Source: Ignavibacteria bacterium
GTDB taxonomy: Bacteria; Bacteroidota; Ignavibacteria; Tepidaquicellales; Tepidaquicellaceae
NCBI GenBank assembly: GCA_041649015.1
Contig: JBAZNU010000003.1
Location: forward strand, 372,001-436,000
DNA: 64,000 bases
Direction of reading: 5' to 3'
A program made the translations under genes and the position numbers. Under the pieces are notes generated by a model. That model ran no database searches. It had not been told where the DNA came from and saw nothing but the letters and a program-made list of their open reading frames with translations. Each line of letters opens with the position of its first letter. The stretch's first letter is position 1. Below, in pieces: positions 9,469 to 18,020 of the stretch.

Positions 9469-9496
9469 TTGCTTATTGCTATCAAGTAGTTATAAT
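9469..9496 (+). promoter_or_regulatory. Possible sigma-70-like promoter before the candidate RNA
   Basis: TTGCTT (9469-9474) and TATAAT (9491-9496) are separated by 16 bases, which would start a transcript near 9503, just upstream of the first strong stem. In AT-rich DNA such matches arise by chance, and Bacteroidota often use a different -7 box, so this is weak support. Confidence 0.3.
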
Positions 9497-9557
9497 ATTA
9501 TTAAATATACCTTGAAATTCGAATAGACTTTTCATAGAATTAACAGAGGAACAAAAT

Positions 9558-10093
9558 AAGGAAAAACAATGAAAATGTTTTTCTTTAAGATAACAGATTT
9601 GTTTTAATTCAAAGACTTTGACACATTAGTTCAGAGTCACAGATGAAAAAATGAGAATGCAAGAAATGAAAGTTCATTCTCAAAAGAAATGAGTGGGAAA
9701 ACCGGAAAACATGTCATTGTTGAAAAGCGGTTTTACGAGTTCAATCCGGTTACATGAAAATACAAATGATAATTTGCCCGAAACTGAGGCAAGGTCCTTG
9801 TGCTTAACAAGGGGTATTTAAGTGATACGGATTATCTCGAGACGCTGTAAGATTTGCGGTAGTTGATTTCGCAAATATAAGATACAAATAATGAGTGTTA
9901 CCGGGAACCCTTATATTCTTCCAATGATAAGGGGGTAAACTTGACAATGGAAGAATAGGGTACTGATGATATAGGGTAAATGTTCAAGTACCCGCGTTTA
10001 AGTCAGCTTTATATCTGGTGAAATTATTTCTTTCGTCAGAAAATAGGTTGACAAACATAATCGGAGACTTATATTCAGTCTCCGATTATTTTT
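9558..10093 (+). ncRNA. Candidate structured non-coding RNA, unknown class
   Basis: No coding frame is visible here, but successive complementary segments are: AAGGAAAAACA 9558-9568 with 9576-9586 (one GU); GACTTTG 9614-9620 with 9632-9638 (one GU); TGAGAATG 9652-9659 with 9675-9682; AAAACCG 9698-9704 with 9728-9734, or AACCGGA 9700-9706 with 9745-9751; CCTTGT 9796-9801 with 9807-9812; ATTTGCG 9852-9858 with 9870-9876; CCCTTAT 9908-9914 with 9927-9933; TATTCTTCCA 9914-9923 with 9948-9957; GGGTACT 9958-9964 with 9987-9993. A strong terminator follows at 10057-10093 with its T run on the plus strand, though no plus-strand gene precedes it after trxA. I see none of the signature sequences of RNase P RNA or tmRNA. 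The boundaries and the strand are inferred. Confidence 0.55.
10057..10093 (+). terminator. Strong terminator at the end of the candidate RNA
   Basis: A perfect 12-bp stem, ATAATCGGAGAC (10057-10068) with GTCTCCGATTAT (10078-10089), a nine-base loop and a T run through 10093. The right arm overlaps the last codons of the minus-strand YjbQ gene, so the element may serve both strands, but the T run favours plus-strand termination. Confidence 0.8.
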
Positions 10094-10497
10094 ATGAGTA
10101 CTCTTTTCTTTCTTTTACCGTCGAATTCACCGTAGAAGATTTGCTCCCATGGACCCATGTCTAATTTCCCCTGAGTAATAGCAACGACTGTTTCCCTTCC
10201 CATGATTGTTCTTTTCAGGTGTGCATCAGCATTATCTTCAAATCCGTTGTGTTTATACCGGGAATAAGGTTTTTCGGGTGCGAGTTTCTCGAGCCATGCT
10301 TCAAAGTCATTATGGAGACCAGATTCATCATCGTTAATAAACACGCTAGCCGTGATGTGCATAGCATTCACTAAAACTAATCCTTCTACAACATTGCTTT
10401 CTTTGACACACTTTTCAACGTCAGTAGTTATCTTTATTAATTCTCTTCTTTTAGAAGTGTTAAACCATAGTTCTTTTCTGAATGATTTCATGTTCAT
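10075..10497 (-). CDS. YjbQ/UPF0047 family protein (second copy, different subtype)
   Basis: 140 residues, the same length as the copy at 1474. It carries the other family variant: HITASVFINDDESGLHNDF in place of HTSAS...NENADP, then QGKLDMGPWEQIFYGEF and a basic R-K-K-R before the last strand. The central His region (SRYKHNGFEDNADAHLKR) is kept. The NDDE-type sequence resembles YjbQ proteins of archaea and thermophiles, so the two copies in this window are probably ancient paralogs or came from different sources. The reaction is unsettled, as for the family. The gene is divergent from the NDH-2 gene, and its last codons form one arm of the terminator at 10057-10093. Confidence 0.88.
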   Translation of the reverse strand: MNMKSFRKELWFNTSKRRELIKITTDVEKCVKESNVVEGLVLVNAMHITASVFINDDESGLHNDFEAWLEKLAPEKPYSRYKHNGFEDNADAHLKRTIMGRETVVAITQGKLDMGPWEQIFYGEFDGKRKKRVLIKIIGD

Positions 10498-10603
10498 AAA
10501 TTAATATCTAAAATAATATGTTAAATAAGTAAACAAAATAATTGATATATCACGGGATTTCAGGTGAAAAAGCTGATATTAAAATAAAAAGTAAATATAA
10601 GAC

Positions 10604-11830
10604 ATGAAAAGAATTGTTGTATTAGGTACAGGATTTGCGGCATTCAGATTTATAAAGAAGATAAATACAAAACTTTATAAAGTTACGGTAATTAGTCCGA
10701 GAAATCACTTCTTGTTTACTCCTTTACTTCCGAGTACTACAGTAGGAACGATAGAGTTCAGGAGTATTATAGAACCGATAAGGAATGTAAAGAATATAAT
10801 TTTCCATCAGTCTTACTGTATAGAAGTTGACACTTTGAATCGTAACGTAAAATGTCTTGACGTTGATACAAAACGTCAGTACGAGATTGATTATGATTAC
10901 TTAGTTATTGCGGTCGGTGAGGTGACGAGTACGTACGGAATTAAGGGAATAAAGGAAAATGCGCTTTTTCTGAAGGAGCTTGATGATTCAAGAAAGATAC
11001 GAACAAGGGTAGTAGATTGCTTTGAGAATGCATCGTTACCGGGATTAACCGAGGAGGAGAAAAGAGACTATCTCAGGTTTGCGGTATGCGGCGGCGGTCC
11101 GACAGGTGTTGAGTTTGCAGCGGAATTGCACGATTTCATTGAAGACGATGTAAAAAGAAAGTACAAATATTTAGGTGACCTTGTGGAGTTAATTCTTATC
11201 GAGGCAAAGGAATCGATTCTTGCATCGTTTGATGAAAAACTAAGTGAATATGCAATGAAAGTTTTCAAAAGGCAAAAAATTTCTTTAAGAACAAAATCTT
11301 TTGTTGAGAGTGTTGATGAAAGAAATATTTATCTTAATAACGGCGAAAGGATAAAATATAGTCTTCTTGTCTGGGCAACCGGAAACACTTCAACTAACTT
11401 TGTTAACAATTCGGGTTTAGCAACTGACCGAACGGGGAAGATAATTACCGACGAATTCTTAAGGGTAAAAAAAGATGATGGTTATCAAAGTAATATATTT
11501 GCAATCGGTGACTGTGCGGTCATAGAAGGTCAAGAGCTTCCGGCAACAGCACAGGTTGCACAGCAGCTTGGTCTTTTTTTGGCTAAATATCTGAATAAAA
11601 AAATGAATGTATCACTTCCATTTAAGTTTAAAAATCTCGGGATGCTTGCATATATAGGAGGTCATAAAGCTCTTGCTGATACGCCGCAGTTCAAAGGTAC
11701 GGGTTTTAAAACATTTTTGCTCTGGCGAAGTGCTTACCTAACGAGACTTGTTAGTTTCAAAAACAAACTGCTTGTTATATTTGACTGGACAAAGACATTA
11801 TTCTTCGGAAGAGATGTGAGTAATTTTTGA
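10604..11830 (+). CDS. ndh: Type II NADH dehydrogenase (NDH-2)
   Basis: A 408-residue flavoprotein with two dinucleotide-binding folds: IVVLGTGFAAFRF at the N-terminus for FAD, and AVCGGGPTGVEFAAEL near residue 165 for NADH. The sequence after the first fold (SPRNHFLFTPLLPSTTVGT) is diagnostic of NDH-2, and FAIGDCA near 300 is the second FAD contact. NDH-2 oxidises NADH and reduces membrane quinone without pumping protons; it is a peripheral protein on the inner face of the cytoplasmic membrane, and the C-terminal aromatic and basic helix (TFLLWRSAYLTRLVSFKNK) fits membrane attachment. The third Gly of the first motif is replaced by Ala, a tolerated change. It is a single gene, divergent from yjbQ. 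Confidence 0.92.
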   Translation: MKRIVVLGTGFAAFRFIKKINTKLYKVTVISPRNHFLFTPLLPSTTVGTIEFRSIIEPIRNVKNIIFHQSYCIEVDTLNRNVKCLDVDTKRQYEIDYDYLVIAVGEVTSTYGIKGIKENALFLKELDDSRKIRTRVVDCFENASLPGLTEEEKRDYLRFAVCGGGPTGVEFAAELHDFIEDDVKRKYKYLGDLVELILIEAKESILASFDEKLSEYAMKVFKRQKISLRTKSFVESVDERNIYLNNGERIKYSLLVWATGNTSTNFVNNSGLATDRTGKIITDEFLRVKKDDGYQSNIFAIGDCAVIEGQELPATAQVAQQLGLFLAKYLNKKMNVSLPFKFKNLGMLAYIGGHKALADTPQFKGTGFKTFLLWRSAYLTRLVSFKNKLLVIFDWTKTLFFGRDVSNF

Positions 11831-12089
11831 TATAGACTCATGATTACGGTCAACCCTGCCGATTCAATGACCTTTAGCTGAACGCGGAATAATATCGAAA
11901 GGCAGCTTATTGTAAGTGTCAATTTCTATATATTCAATATTCGTGATATTTTTATATAATACACATTCCTTTCTACTACATTAAACTGTCTAAAATCCGC
12001 ATGATTCAGCAGGTATTACAAAAAGAATAAATTAATACATTAAAAGCCTTTTTCAATTTTCTTATATTATACTAATAAAATTATTTGTA

Positions 12090-12731
12090 ATGTTACTGAA
12101 GAAAACAAAAAAGTTGGAAGTTCAGATTGATGAATTTCTTGACAAAGTATTGAACGGAGGATTGTATCTTAAGCAGGGGATCAAGTACTATCTGAAAAAA
12201 GATTCTGAACTGTTTATTGATGCACTGAATAATTTAGACACAACTGAAAACGATGCTGATACGCTCAGACGAACAATAGAGACAAAGCTTTACAGTCATA
12301 CTTTAATTCCTGAGCAGCGAGGAGATGTACTTGGACTTCTTGAAAGTGCCGATAAGGTTCTTAACGGCTGCAAAGAGATATTATTTCAATTTTCTGTTGA
12401 AAATCCGGATATTCCTCAAGACCTCGAAGACAGGTTTCTTGACCTGGCAGACACATCGATATCAGCTGTAGAGTGCATGATATCTGCTGTTCGTTCTTAC
12501 TTCACGGAAATTCAGATTGTACGCGATTATATAAATAAAACCATTTTCTTTGAAAAGGAATCTGACAAGCTTGCAGATAAATTGAAACGTGATATTTTTG
12601 AAAGAGCAGATATTGAGCTTAGCTGCAAGATGCATATTAGAACTTTTGCTGTAAACATAGAAAAGATTGCAGATGCTGCTGAAGACGTCTGTGACAGGCT
12701 TTCTATAGCTGTAATTAAAAGATACGGTTAA
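12090..12731 (+). CDS. DUF47/PhoU-like protein, phosphate transporter partner
   Basis: A 213-residue all-helical protein of the DUF47 family (YkaA-like, related to PhoU). Typical features are the N-terminal LLKKTKKLEVQIDEFLDKV helix, the acidic ENDADTLRRTIETKLY stretch and EKESDKLADKLKRDIF later on. These proteins sit next to Pit-type phosphate transporters and are thought to regulate them, with metal bound by acidic helices. Here the pit gene begins six bases after the stop, so the pair is one operon. Cytoplasmic, no membrane segments. An A/T-rich leader of about 260 bases separates it from ndh. Confidence 0.9.
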   Translation: MLLKKTKKLEVQIDEFLDKVLNGGLYLKQGIKYYLKKDSELFIDALNNLDTTENDADTLRRTIETKLYSHTLIPEQRGDVLGLLESADKVLNGCKEILFQFSVENPDIPQDLEDRFLDLADTSISAVECMISAVRSYFTEIQIVRDYINKTIFFEKESDKLADKLKRDIFERADIELSCKMHIRTFAVNIEKIADAAEDVCDRLSIAVIKRYG

Positions 12732-12737
12732 GAAGTG

Positions 12738-14213
12738 ATGGCATGGTTCTATCTATTAAGCGGATTATTTCTCGGCTGGAACCTCGGTGCAAACGATGCC
12801 GGTAACATATTCGGTACTGCTACTAGTACGAAGGTTCTGAAATATACAACAGCTGTAGTCATATCCTCTATTTTCGTTCTTCTTGGAGCAATGATTAGCG
12901 GATACGGTGCAGCTCATACAATCGGAGAGCTCGGTGACGTAAATGCCATTGCGGGTTCATTTACGGTGTCGCTATCGGCTGCACTAACAGTATTTTTGCT
13001 GATGAAGAAGGGACTCGTTGTTTCGGTTTCTCAATCAATTATAGGAGCAATCATCGGCTGGAATTTATTTACATCATCTCCTACTGACATTAAATCTTTA
13101 GCAGAAATTGTATTTTCATGGATATTAAATCCTGTTCTGGCGGGAATATTTTCGTTTGCAGCATATTACGTTTTAATACGAATTCTAAAAAAGTCAAAAC
13201 TTCATTTGCTTGAGACAGATCAGCACTTAAAAAGATTAACCATTCTCGTGATTGCGTTTGGTGCATACAGTCTCGGAGCAAACAACATCTCAAAGGTAGT
13301 GGGTGTTTTCATGTCTTCTTCCCCATTCACGGATATAAGAATTACGGAAACGTTCGTTATTACAGGAATGTACCAGCTTTTCTTTACAGGTGCATTGTCG
13401 ATTGTAATCGGAATTATTACATATTCAAACAAGACTACAGAAACGGTAGGTAAACGTATATTCAAGCTCACTCCGCTTTCTTCTATATCGGTGATATTTG
13501 GGGCTTCTCTTGTTCTATTCCTGTTCTCATCTACAATGATAGATAAAGCATTAAACTCAGTTGGACTGCCTTCCTTTCCGCTCGTACCTGTTTCTATAAC
13601 TCAGGCAATAGTCGGTGGTGTTATGGGTATTGGATTTGCTAAAAGCGGCAGATACCTGAATTATAAGATATTAGGAAAAATAGGACTCGGCTGGATTATA
13701 ACACCTCTTGCATCAGCTGTAATTTGCCTGATATTCCTTTTTATTGCGCAGAATGTTTTCAATAGGGAAGTCTATAAGACTTTCAGCTTTGAAACGAATA
13801 AAGAAGTAATCAAGCAAATAATGTCCGCAGAAATTCCTGTAGATTATCTTTTAAAAAATAGAGATACAACTTTTAACAGTCAGCAAGAGTTCAGATATTA
13901 CCTCAGTAGGCTTGGGTACACAAAGGAAGACCATATATACAACATATTTAAGATTGCAAAACTGGAATATTACAGGATAGATTCGAATTACGCTAAGGAG
14001 AAAATGAGTCCAAACCGCTATACTCAAGACCAGATTAATTCGGTAAAGAGCTTACATAATCAGTCATTCAATCACAAATGGATGCTGATTAACAAACTGG
14101 AAATGTTATCTGAAGATTGGCAGTCATTACCGGCTGTTTATTCAAATGAATATTACAATAGAGAACTTAGAATAAAACTTAACACAGTCTGTGATTATTT
14201 TTACATCAAGTAA
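12738..14213 (+). CDS. pit: Pit-family inorganic phosphate transporter with cytoplasmic C-terminal extension
   Basis: 491 residues from the ATG at 12738; a GTG three bases earlier would add one Met. The two Pit signature repeats are present, GANDAGNIFGTA near residue 18 and LGANNISKVVG near 177, with about ten membrane segments between residues 5 and 340. Pit proteins import phosphate, usually as a neutral metal-phosphate complex, driven by protons or sodium. The last 135 residues or so are hydrophilic and helical (for example LYSRLG-type and YNIFKIAKLEYYRID stretches) and extend beyond the last membrane helix. Together with the DUF47 gene upstream this makes a transporter and regulator unit. 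No Pho box was recognised. Confidence 0.92.
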   Translation: MAWFYLLSGLFLGWNLGANDAGNIFGTATSTKVLKYTTAVVISSIFVLLGAMISGYGAAHTIGELGDVNAIAGSFTVSLSAALTVFLLMKKGLVVSVSQSIIGAIIGWNLFTSSPTDIKSLAEIVFSWILNPVLAGIFSFAAYYVLIRILKKSKLHLLETDQHLKRLTILVIAFGAYSLGANNISKVVGVFMSSSPFTDIRITETFVITGMYQLFFTGALSIVIGIITYSNKTTETVGKRIFKLTPLSSISVIFGASLVLFLFSSTMIDKALNSVGLPSFPLVPVSITQAIVGGVMGIGFAKSGRYLNYKILGKIGLGWIITPLASAVICLIFLFIAQNVFNREVYKTFSFETNKEVIKQIMSAEIPVDYLLKNRDTTFNSQQEFRYYLSRLGYTKEDHIYNIFKIAKLEYYRIDSNYAKEKMSPNRYTQDQINSVKSLHNQSFNHKWMLINKLEMLSEDWQSLPAVYSNEYYNRELRIKLNTVCDYFYIK

Positions 14214-14242
14214 GAAGTAAAAATAACTCCTTTAAAAATTAA

Positions 14243-14710
14243 TTAGTAACTGGTTTTATCTTTTTTTAAATCCCATGTCTCGAATGACATAAGAGCTTCG
14301 TCTCGCAAGTGCTGTGTTAATTTAAGTTTTCGTTTACCGATAGGTTTATCAAGTTCCTTATAAATAAAGTCATCAATAAATCCGATCTTCGCGGCGTCCT
14401 TTTTAGAAGTACCATAATAAACTCTGTCAATTCTAGCCCAGTAAATAGCCGAAAGGCACATTGGACAGGGTTCACAGGACGTATATATTTCGCAACCTTT
14501 GAGGTCAAATTTCTTTAAATTTTTAGCAGCTTTTCTGATTGCGTCTATTTCAGCGTGAGCAGTCGGGTCATTAATTAATGTAACTAAATTAGTGCCCGAA
14601 GAAATCACTTTACCATCTTTTACAATTACAGCGCCAAACGGTCCACCGCCTTTTTGTATGTTGTACAAAGAAAGACGTATAGCCCGTCTCATGAAATCGT
14701 CGTTATACAT
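14243..14710 (-). CDS. guaD: Guanine deaminase (CDA-fold)
   Basis: A 155-residue zinc deaminase of the cytidine-deaminase fold: His52 and Glu54 in TAHAEIDAIRKA, Cys82 and Cys85 in SCEPCPMCLSAIYWA. The tail GFIDDFIYKELDKP matches the Bacillus-type guanine deaminase, which has the same length, rather than TadA, so I expect guanine to xanthine conversion in purine salvage. Cytoplasmic. Its ATG follows directly on the stop codon of the upstream thioredoxin-TPR gene (no spacer), so the two are cotranscribed. A tRNA adenosine deaminase is the main alternative, but its typical motifs are not seen. Confidence 0.85.
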   Translation of the reverse strand: MYNDDFMRRAIRLSLYNIQKGGGPFGAVIVKDGKVISSGTNLVTLINDPTAHAEIDAIRKAAKNLKKFDLKGCEIYTSCEPCPMCLSAIYWARIDRVYYGTSKKDAAKIGFIDDFIYKELDKPIGKRKLKLTQHLRDEALMSFETWDLKKDKTSY

Positions 14711-15766
14711 TTACTTGTTAATTTTATCCTTGAGTTCTCTGAAAGATTTTCTGTCAAATATGCTGATTGCTCTGTCTATGTAATCAAGTGCCTGAGTTTT
14801 GTTTCCAAGGTTAAGGTTCAGTATCGAAAGGTAGTAATAACATGATGCTTCGTTTACACTTCCTTTAACATATCCAAGGCATTTATTAGCAAGCTCAATC
14901 CCTTCAAGGTTCATTTCCTTTGTAATACTCTCGTTCTTCGTAATTCCGTATATTTTTGACAGCAGATATTGACCATAGCTAAAGCTTACATCTTCGTCGC
15001 TGTTACCGTATTTTAAAATAAGCTCATCGTAGTATTCATCACCCGTTGCATAATCATTATTTTCCATCGTTGATTCGGCAAGAAAAATCAAAGCTTGCTT
15101 TGTCAGGTCACTTTTCGGATACTTATTCACAAAAGCATTAATATCTTCTTTTTTGCCGCTAATCTGTGCAAGATACAACTCGGCATCGTCTGTCCATCCT
15201 GAATTATTCTTTGAATCCAAGCTTACGACTTTTTCCAAATATTTCTTCGCATCCCCAGCATTTCCACCTTCAAGTATTTTTTTCCCCAGCCTGAAATTAG
15301 CTTCTATGTCATTTGCATTTTCTGAAAGAGTCGCCTGAAGGCTCTTTAGTGTATTTTTACCACTAACAAAGTCTTTCATTGCGGGAAGAAAATCCTTAAC
15401 GGGAAGATAACCCACAATTCTGTCAATCTCATCACCATTCCCGTCAACAAACACAACGGTTGGGTATCCTGCCACCTGAAATTTTTTTGCAAGTTCAATT
15501 CCTTCACCTTTTTCTGCATCAATCTTCCAGTTTACCTGATTCTTGTTCGCAAAATCGGCTACCTCTGAATTCGTATATACCTTTTTGTCAAGCTCTACGC
15601 ACCATTTGCACCAGTCTGTGTAAAAATCCACCATTAATACTTTATTCTCAGACTTTGCTTTTGAAAGAACTTCCGCATAAGTGCCGTTTGTAAATTGTAT
15701 TTCGTTGGCATTAGCTTTGATAAAAATCAAAAGAAATACTATAACTAAAAACGATTTAATTCTCAT
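14711..15766 (-). CDS. Exported thioredoxin-fold protein with TPR repeats
   Basis: 351 residues when started at the ATG at 15764-15766, which gives a clean signal peptide (MRIKSFLVIVFLLIFIKANA); a frame extension upstream adds 27 non-signal-like residues and is rejected. Residues 22-150 form a thioredoxin domain with WCKWC (Cys53, Cys56) and a GYPTVVFVDGNG cis-proline region. Residues about 165-350 form tetratricopeptide-like helices (GKKILEGGNAGDAKKYLEKV and later pairs). Such proteins act in the periplasm, often as disulfide reductants of the DsbD-c or TlpA-like kind; the TPR part suggests a docking role. The adjoining guaD gene has no obvious functional link. A terminator-like hairpin lies in its leader at 15846-15876. 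Confidence 0.85.
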   Translation of the reverse strand: MRIKSFLVIVFLLIFIKANANEIQFTNGTYAEVLSKAKSENKVLMVDFYTDWCKWCVELDKKVYTNSEVADFANKNQVNWKIDAEKGEGIELAKKFQVAGYPTVVFVDGNGDEIDRIVGYLPVKDFLPAMKDFVSGKNTLKSLQATLSENANDIEANFRLGKKILEGGNAGDAKKYLEKVVSLDSKNNSGWTDDAELYLAQISGKKEDINAFVNKYPKSDLTKQALIFLAESTMENNDYATGDEYYDELILKYGNSDEDVSFSYGQYLLSKIYGITKNESITKEMNLEGIELANKCLGYVKGSVNEASCYYYLSILNLNLGNKTQALDYIDRAISIFDRKSFRELKDKINK

Positions 15767-16164
15767 AATTAATTTATTTAAAATAATTAGCAAATTTACG
15801 TTTTCCCCAATTAAATTGAAATGCAACTGTAATAAGTAAAAGGACAAAAAACCCCCCGGATTGTTACCCCGGGTTTAACCATATTCCTATATTATTTCAT
15901 AATATCAAATTATTTGAGTAATAACATTCGTTATATTTCGGAGAAATCTTTCGTTGTTAATTTATACCCCCCCGAAGTTAAATTATATAAATCTTCAATG
16001 GATTTAACTATTTATAAATAAAGCTTAATTTTTGCATTTTATTGAATTACTATTTAATAATATGAATATATTTGATTGTATTATTTTATTATATTATGTT
16101 ATGAAAAGGTTTACCCTGAATATTTCCCTTGTTACATCTTTTATTAATCAAACTAAAATTAGCT
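15767..16164. other. Divergent intergenic region with a C-rich hairpin
   Basis: About 400 bases between the thioredoxin-TPR gene and the T9SS gene. CCCGG (15855-15859) pairs with CCGGG (15869-15873), with AAA/TTT outside, and on the minus strand this is followed by a run of six Ts (bases 15846-15851), so it looks like a minus-strand terminator. A lone run of seven Cs sits near 15967. The rest is AT-rich with no convincing gene; promoters for both flanking genes must lie here. Confidence 0.5.
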
Positions 16165-18000
16165 ATGAGAACTTTACAACTTTCAATCTTCAAAAGCACG
16201 ATTGTGTTTTTGATTGTTTTACTTTTTAGCGCGGGTGATTTAGCGGCACAAACACCTCAACATTATAATTTTAATACAACTATTGGGAGCAACAATTTCC
16301 CGTTTAACATTACCGCAGGGAAATTGATACAGTTTTTAATTCTTCCCGGAGAGTTGAATCAACCCACTCCGGCTCCTTCAGGTAATATTACAACTTTATA
16401 CGTGTTCTGTAAAACAGCTTCTGTTACTTTTACTGACCTGACTATTAAAATGGGGCAATCTACCATTACTACTTTGCCATCTGGTGTATTTTACACAGAG
16501 CATCTGGACACGGTTTATTACAATCCATCAGCTTTAATTAATTCTGTTAATGGTACTTTTACACCGATTGTTTTAAACACTCCTTTTAATTATGACAACA
16601 CAAAGAGTCTGATTATTGAAATTAGTCAATGTGGTGCTTCTGCGACAGGTATGGGACTTTATCACACCTCATTTACAGGTACGAATAGAAGAACTTACAA
16701 CCAAACTGCTGGTGGTTGCAACTACATTTATCAGGGACAGGGTTCTCAGCTCATGCACTGTGGTATTGACGTTTCAACAGGACCACCGGTTCCATCGGGA
16801 ACTTGGACTGAGCAGGTATCGGGATTAACTTCAGTATTATATTCGGTTTCGGCTGTCGATGATGACGTAGCATGGGTTTGTGGTGCAGCCGGTAAAGTCC
16901 TACGAACAACAGATAAAGGTGTTACATGGACAAACGTCAGTGGAAATTTGCCCTCCTCCATTGCTATGTATAACATTTTTGGATGGGATGCAAATACAGC
17001 TATTGTAACAGGTTCATCAACGAGTTCATTCATTTACAAAACATCAAATGGTGGTATGAACTGGATAACTGTAAACACATTAGCTGGAGGTTTTGATGAC
17101 AATCTCTGGATGACAAGTGCAACAAATGCATACTGTATAGGTGACGTAGTTGGTGGAAACTGGAATTTATTAAAGAGTACAAACGGGGGTGATAATTGGA
17201 CCTCCTGGTACACAATGCCCTCGACGAACACGAGTGGTACGTACAACAACGCTGCTTGTTTCTCGGGTAATCAGGTATGGTGGTCTCCGGTCGGTGAAAG
17301 CAAAATTAAGCACACAACAGATATGGGCGTAAGCTGGGACGACCAGACAATTCCATTAGCAAATATTACGGCAATTTGCTTTAATAGCACGTCAACAGGT
17401 TTAGCCGGTGGTTCGTCTGCTTCCCCAGGTTTGCTAAAAACTACAAATTCAGGTGTAAACTGGACAGCTTTAACTAGTCCGTATCCGTCATCTTCAATCT
17501 CAGGTATTGTTGGTGCTGCGTCAACATATTGGGCTTCACAGCAGGGTACTGGTATAAGTAAATCAACAGATGATGGCGCCACCTGGACAACTGATTATAC
17601 CTCTCCTGCCGGTAGTTTCTATCACATAACAAAATCACGCATGGGTGCAACAATCTGGGGTATCAGAAGCAATGGAGGTATTTCAAGGTACGGGCAGCCG
17701 ATAGTTGCTGTTAACCCTTCAACCTCGGAAACACCAGCAAACTATAAGCTTTCACAGAATTTTCCTAATCCGTTTAACCCGGTAACAAAAATTAGTTATT
17801 CATTACCTAAAAACGGTTTTGTAACTCTTAAAGTTTATAATGCTCTTGGTGTAGTCGTTGCTAATCTTGTTAACGATAGTAAAGCAGCTGGAAATTACTC
17901 TGTTGACTTCAACGCAAGTGAATTCTCCAGCGGAATATACTTCTATAATATTAACGTGAACGGATTCACCGACACGAAGAGAATGATGTTAATTAAATAA
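16165..18000 (+). CDS. T9SS cargo: exported Ycf48/BNR-like beta-propeller protein
   Basis: 611 residues from the ATG at 16165; the frame stays open upstream, but only this start gives a proper signal peptide (ending LLFSAGDLAAQ). After about 200 residues of unknown beta-rich sequence come repeated blades with W-T-x(n)-G-x-V-x-R/K-T-T-D/N-x-G-x-x-W (for example KVLRTTDKGVTWTNV and FIYKTSNGGMNWITV), typical of the Ycf48 and sortilin-like propeller. The C-terminal 85 residues, starting LSQNFPNPFNPVTKI and ending KRMMLIK, are a type A T9SS sorting domain, so the protein is exported across the outer membrane and probably attached to the surface. The ligand is unknown. A strong terminator follows. 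Confidence 0.9.
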   Translation: MRTLQLSIFKSTIVFLIVLLFSAGDLAAQTPQHYNFNTTIGSNNFPFNITAGKLIQFLILPGELNQPTPAPSGNITTLYVFCKTASVTFTDLTIKMGQSTITTLPSGVFYTEHLDTVYYNPSALINSVNGTFTPIVLNTPFNYDNTKSLIIEISQCGASATGMGLYHTSFTGTNRRTYNQTAGGCNYIYQGQGSQLMHCGIDVSTGPPVPSGTWTEQVSGLTSVLYSVSAVDDDVAWVCGAAGKVLRTTDKGVTWTNVSGNLPSSIAMYNIFGWDANTAIVTGSSTSSFIYKTSNGGMNWITVNTLAGGFDDNLWMTSATNAYCIGDVVGGNWNLLKSTNGGDNWTSWYTMPSTNTSGTYNNAACFSGNQVWWSPVGESKIKHTTDMGVSWDDQTIPLANITAICFNSTSTGLAGGSSASPGLLKTTNSGVNWTALTSPYPSSSISGIVGAASTYWASQQGTGISKSTDDGATWTTDYTSPAGSFYHITKSRMGATIWGIRSNGGISRYGQPIVAVNPSTSETPANYKLSQNFPNPFNPVTKISYSLPKNGFVTLKVYNALGVVVANLVNDSKAAGNYSVDFNASEFSSGIYFYNINVNGFTDTKRMMLIK

Positions 18001-18020
18001 TCACAGAATATAAATCTCCC

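Noticed and set aside
9736..9751. tRNA-like T-arm sequence GAGTTCAATCC
   Set aside because: There is no matching acceptor stem, anticodon loop or CCA end around it, so no tRNA can be drawn.
15767..15847. Upstream extension of the thioredoxin-TPR frame
   Set aside because: The extra 27 residues would put hydrophobic sequence before a good signal peptide and there is no Shine-Dalgarno support; start set at 15766.
16129..16164. TTG start for the T9SS gene
   Set aside because: The ATG at 16165 begins directly at the signal peptide; the extra 12 residues add nothing.
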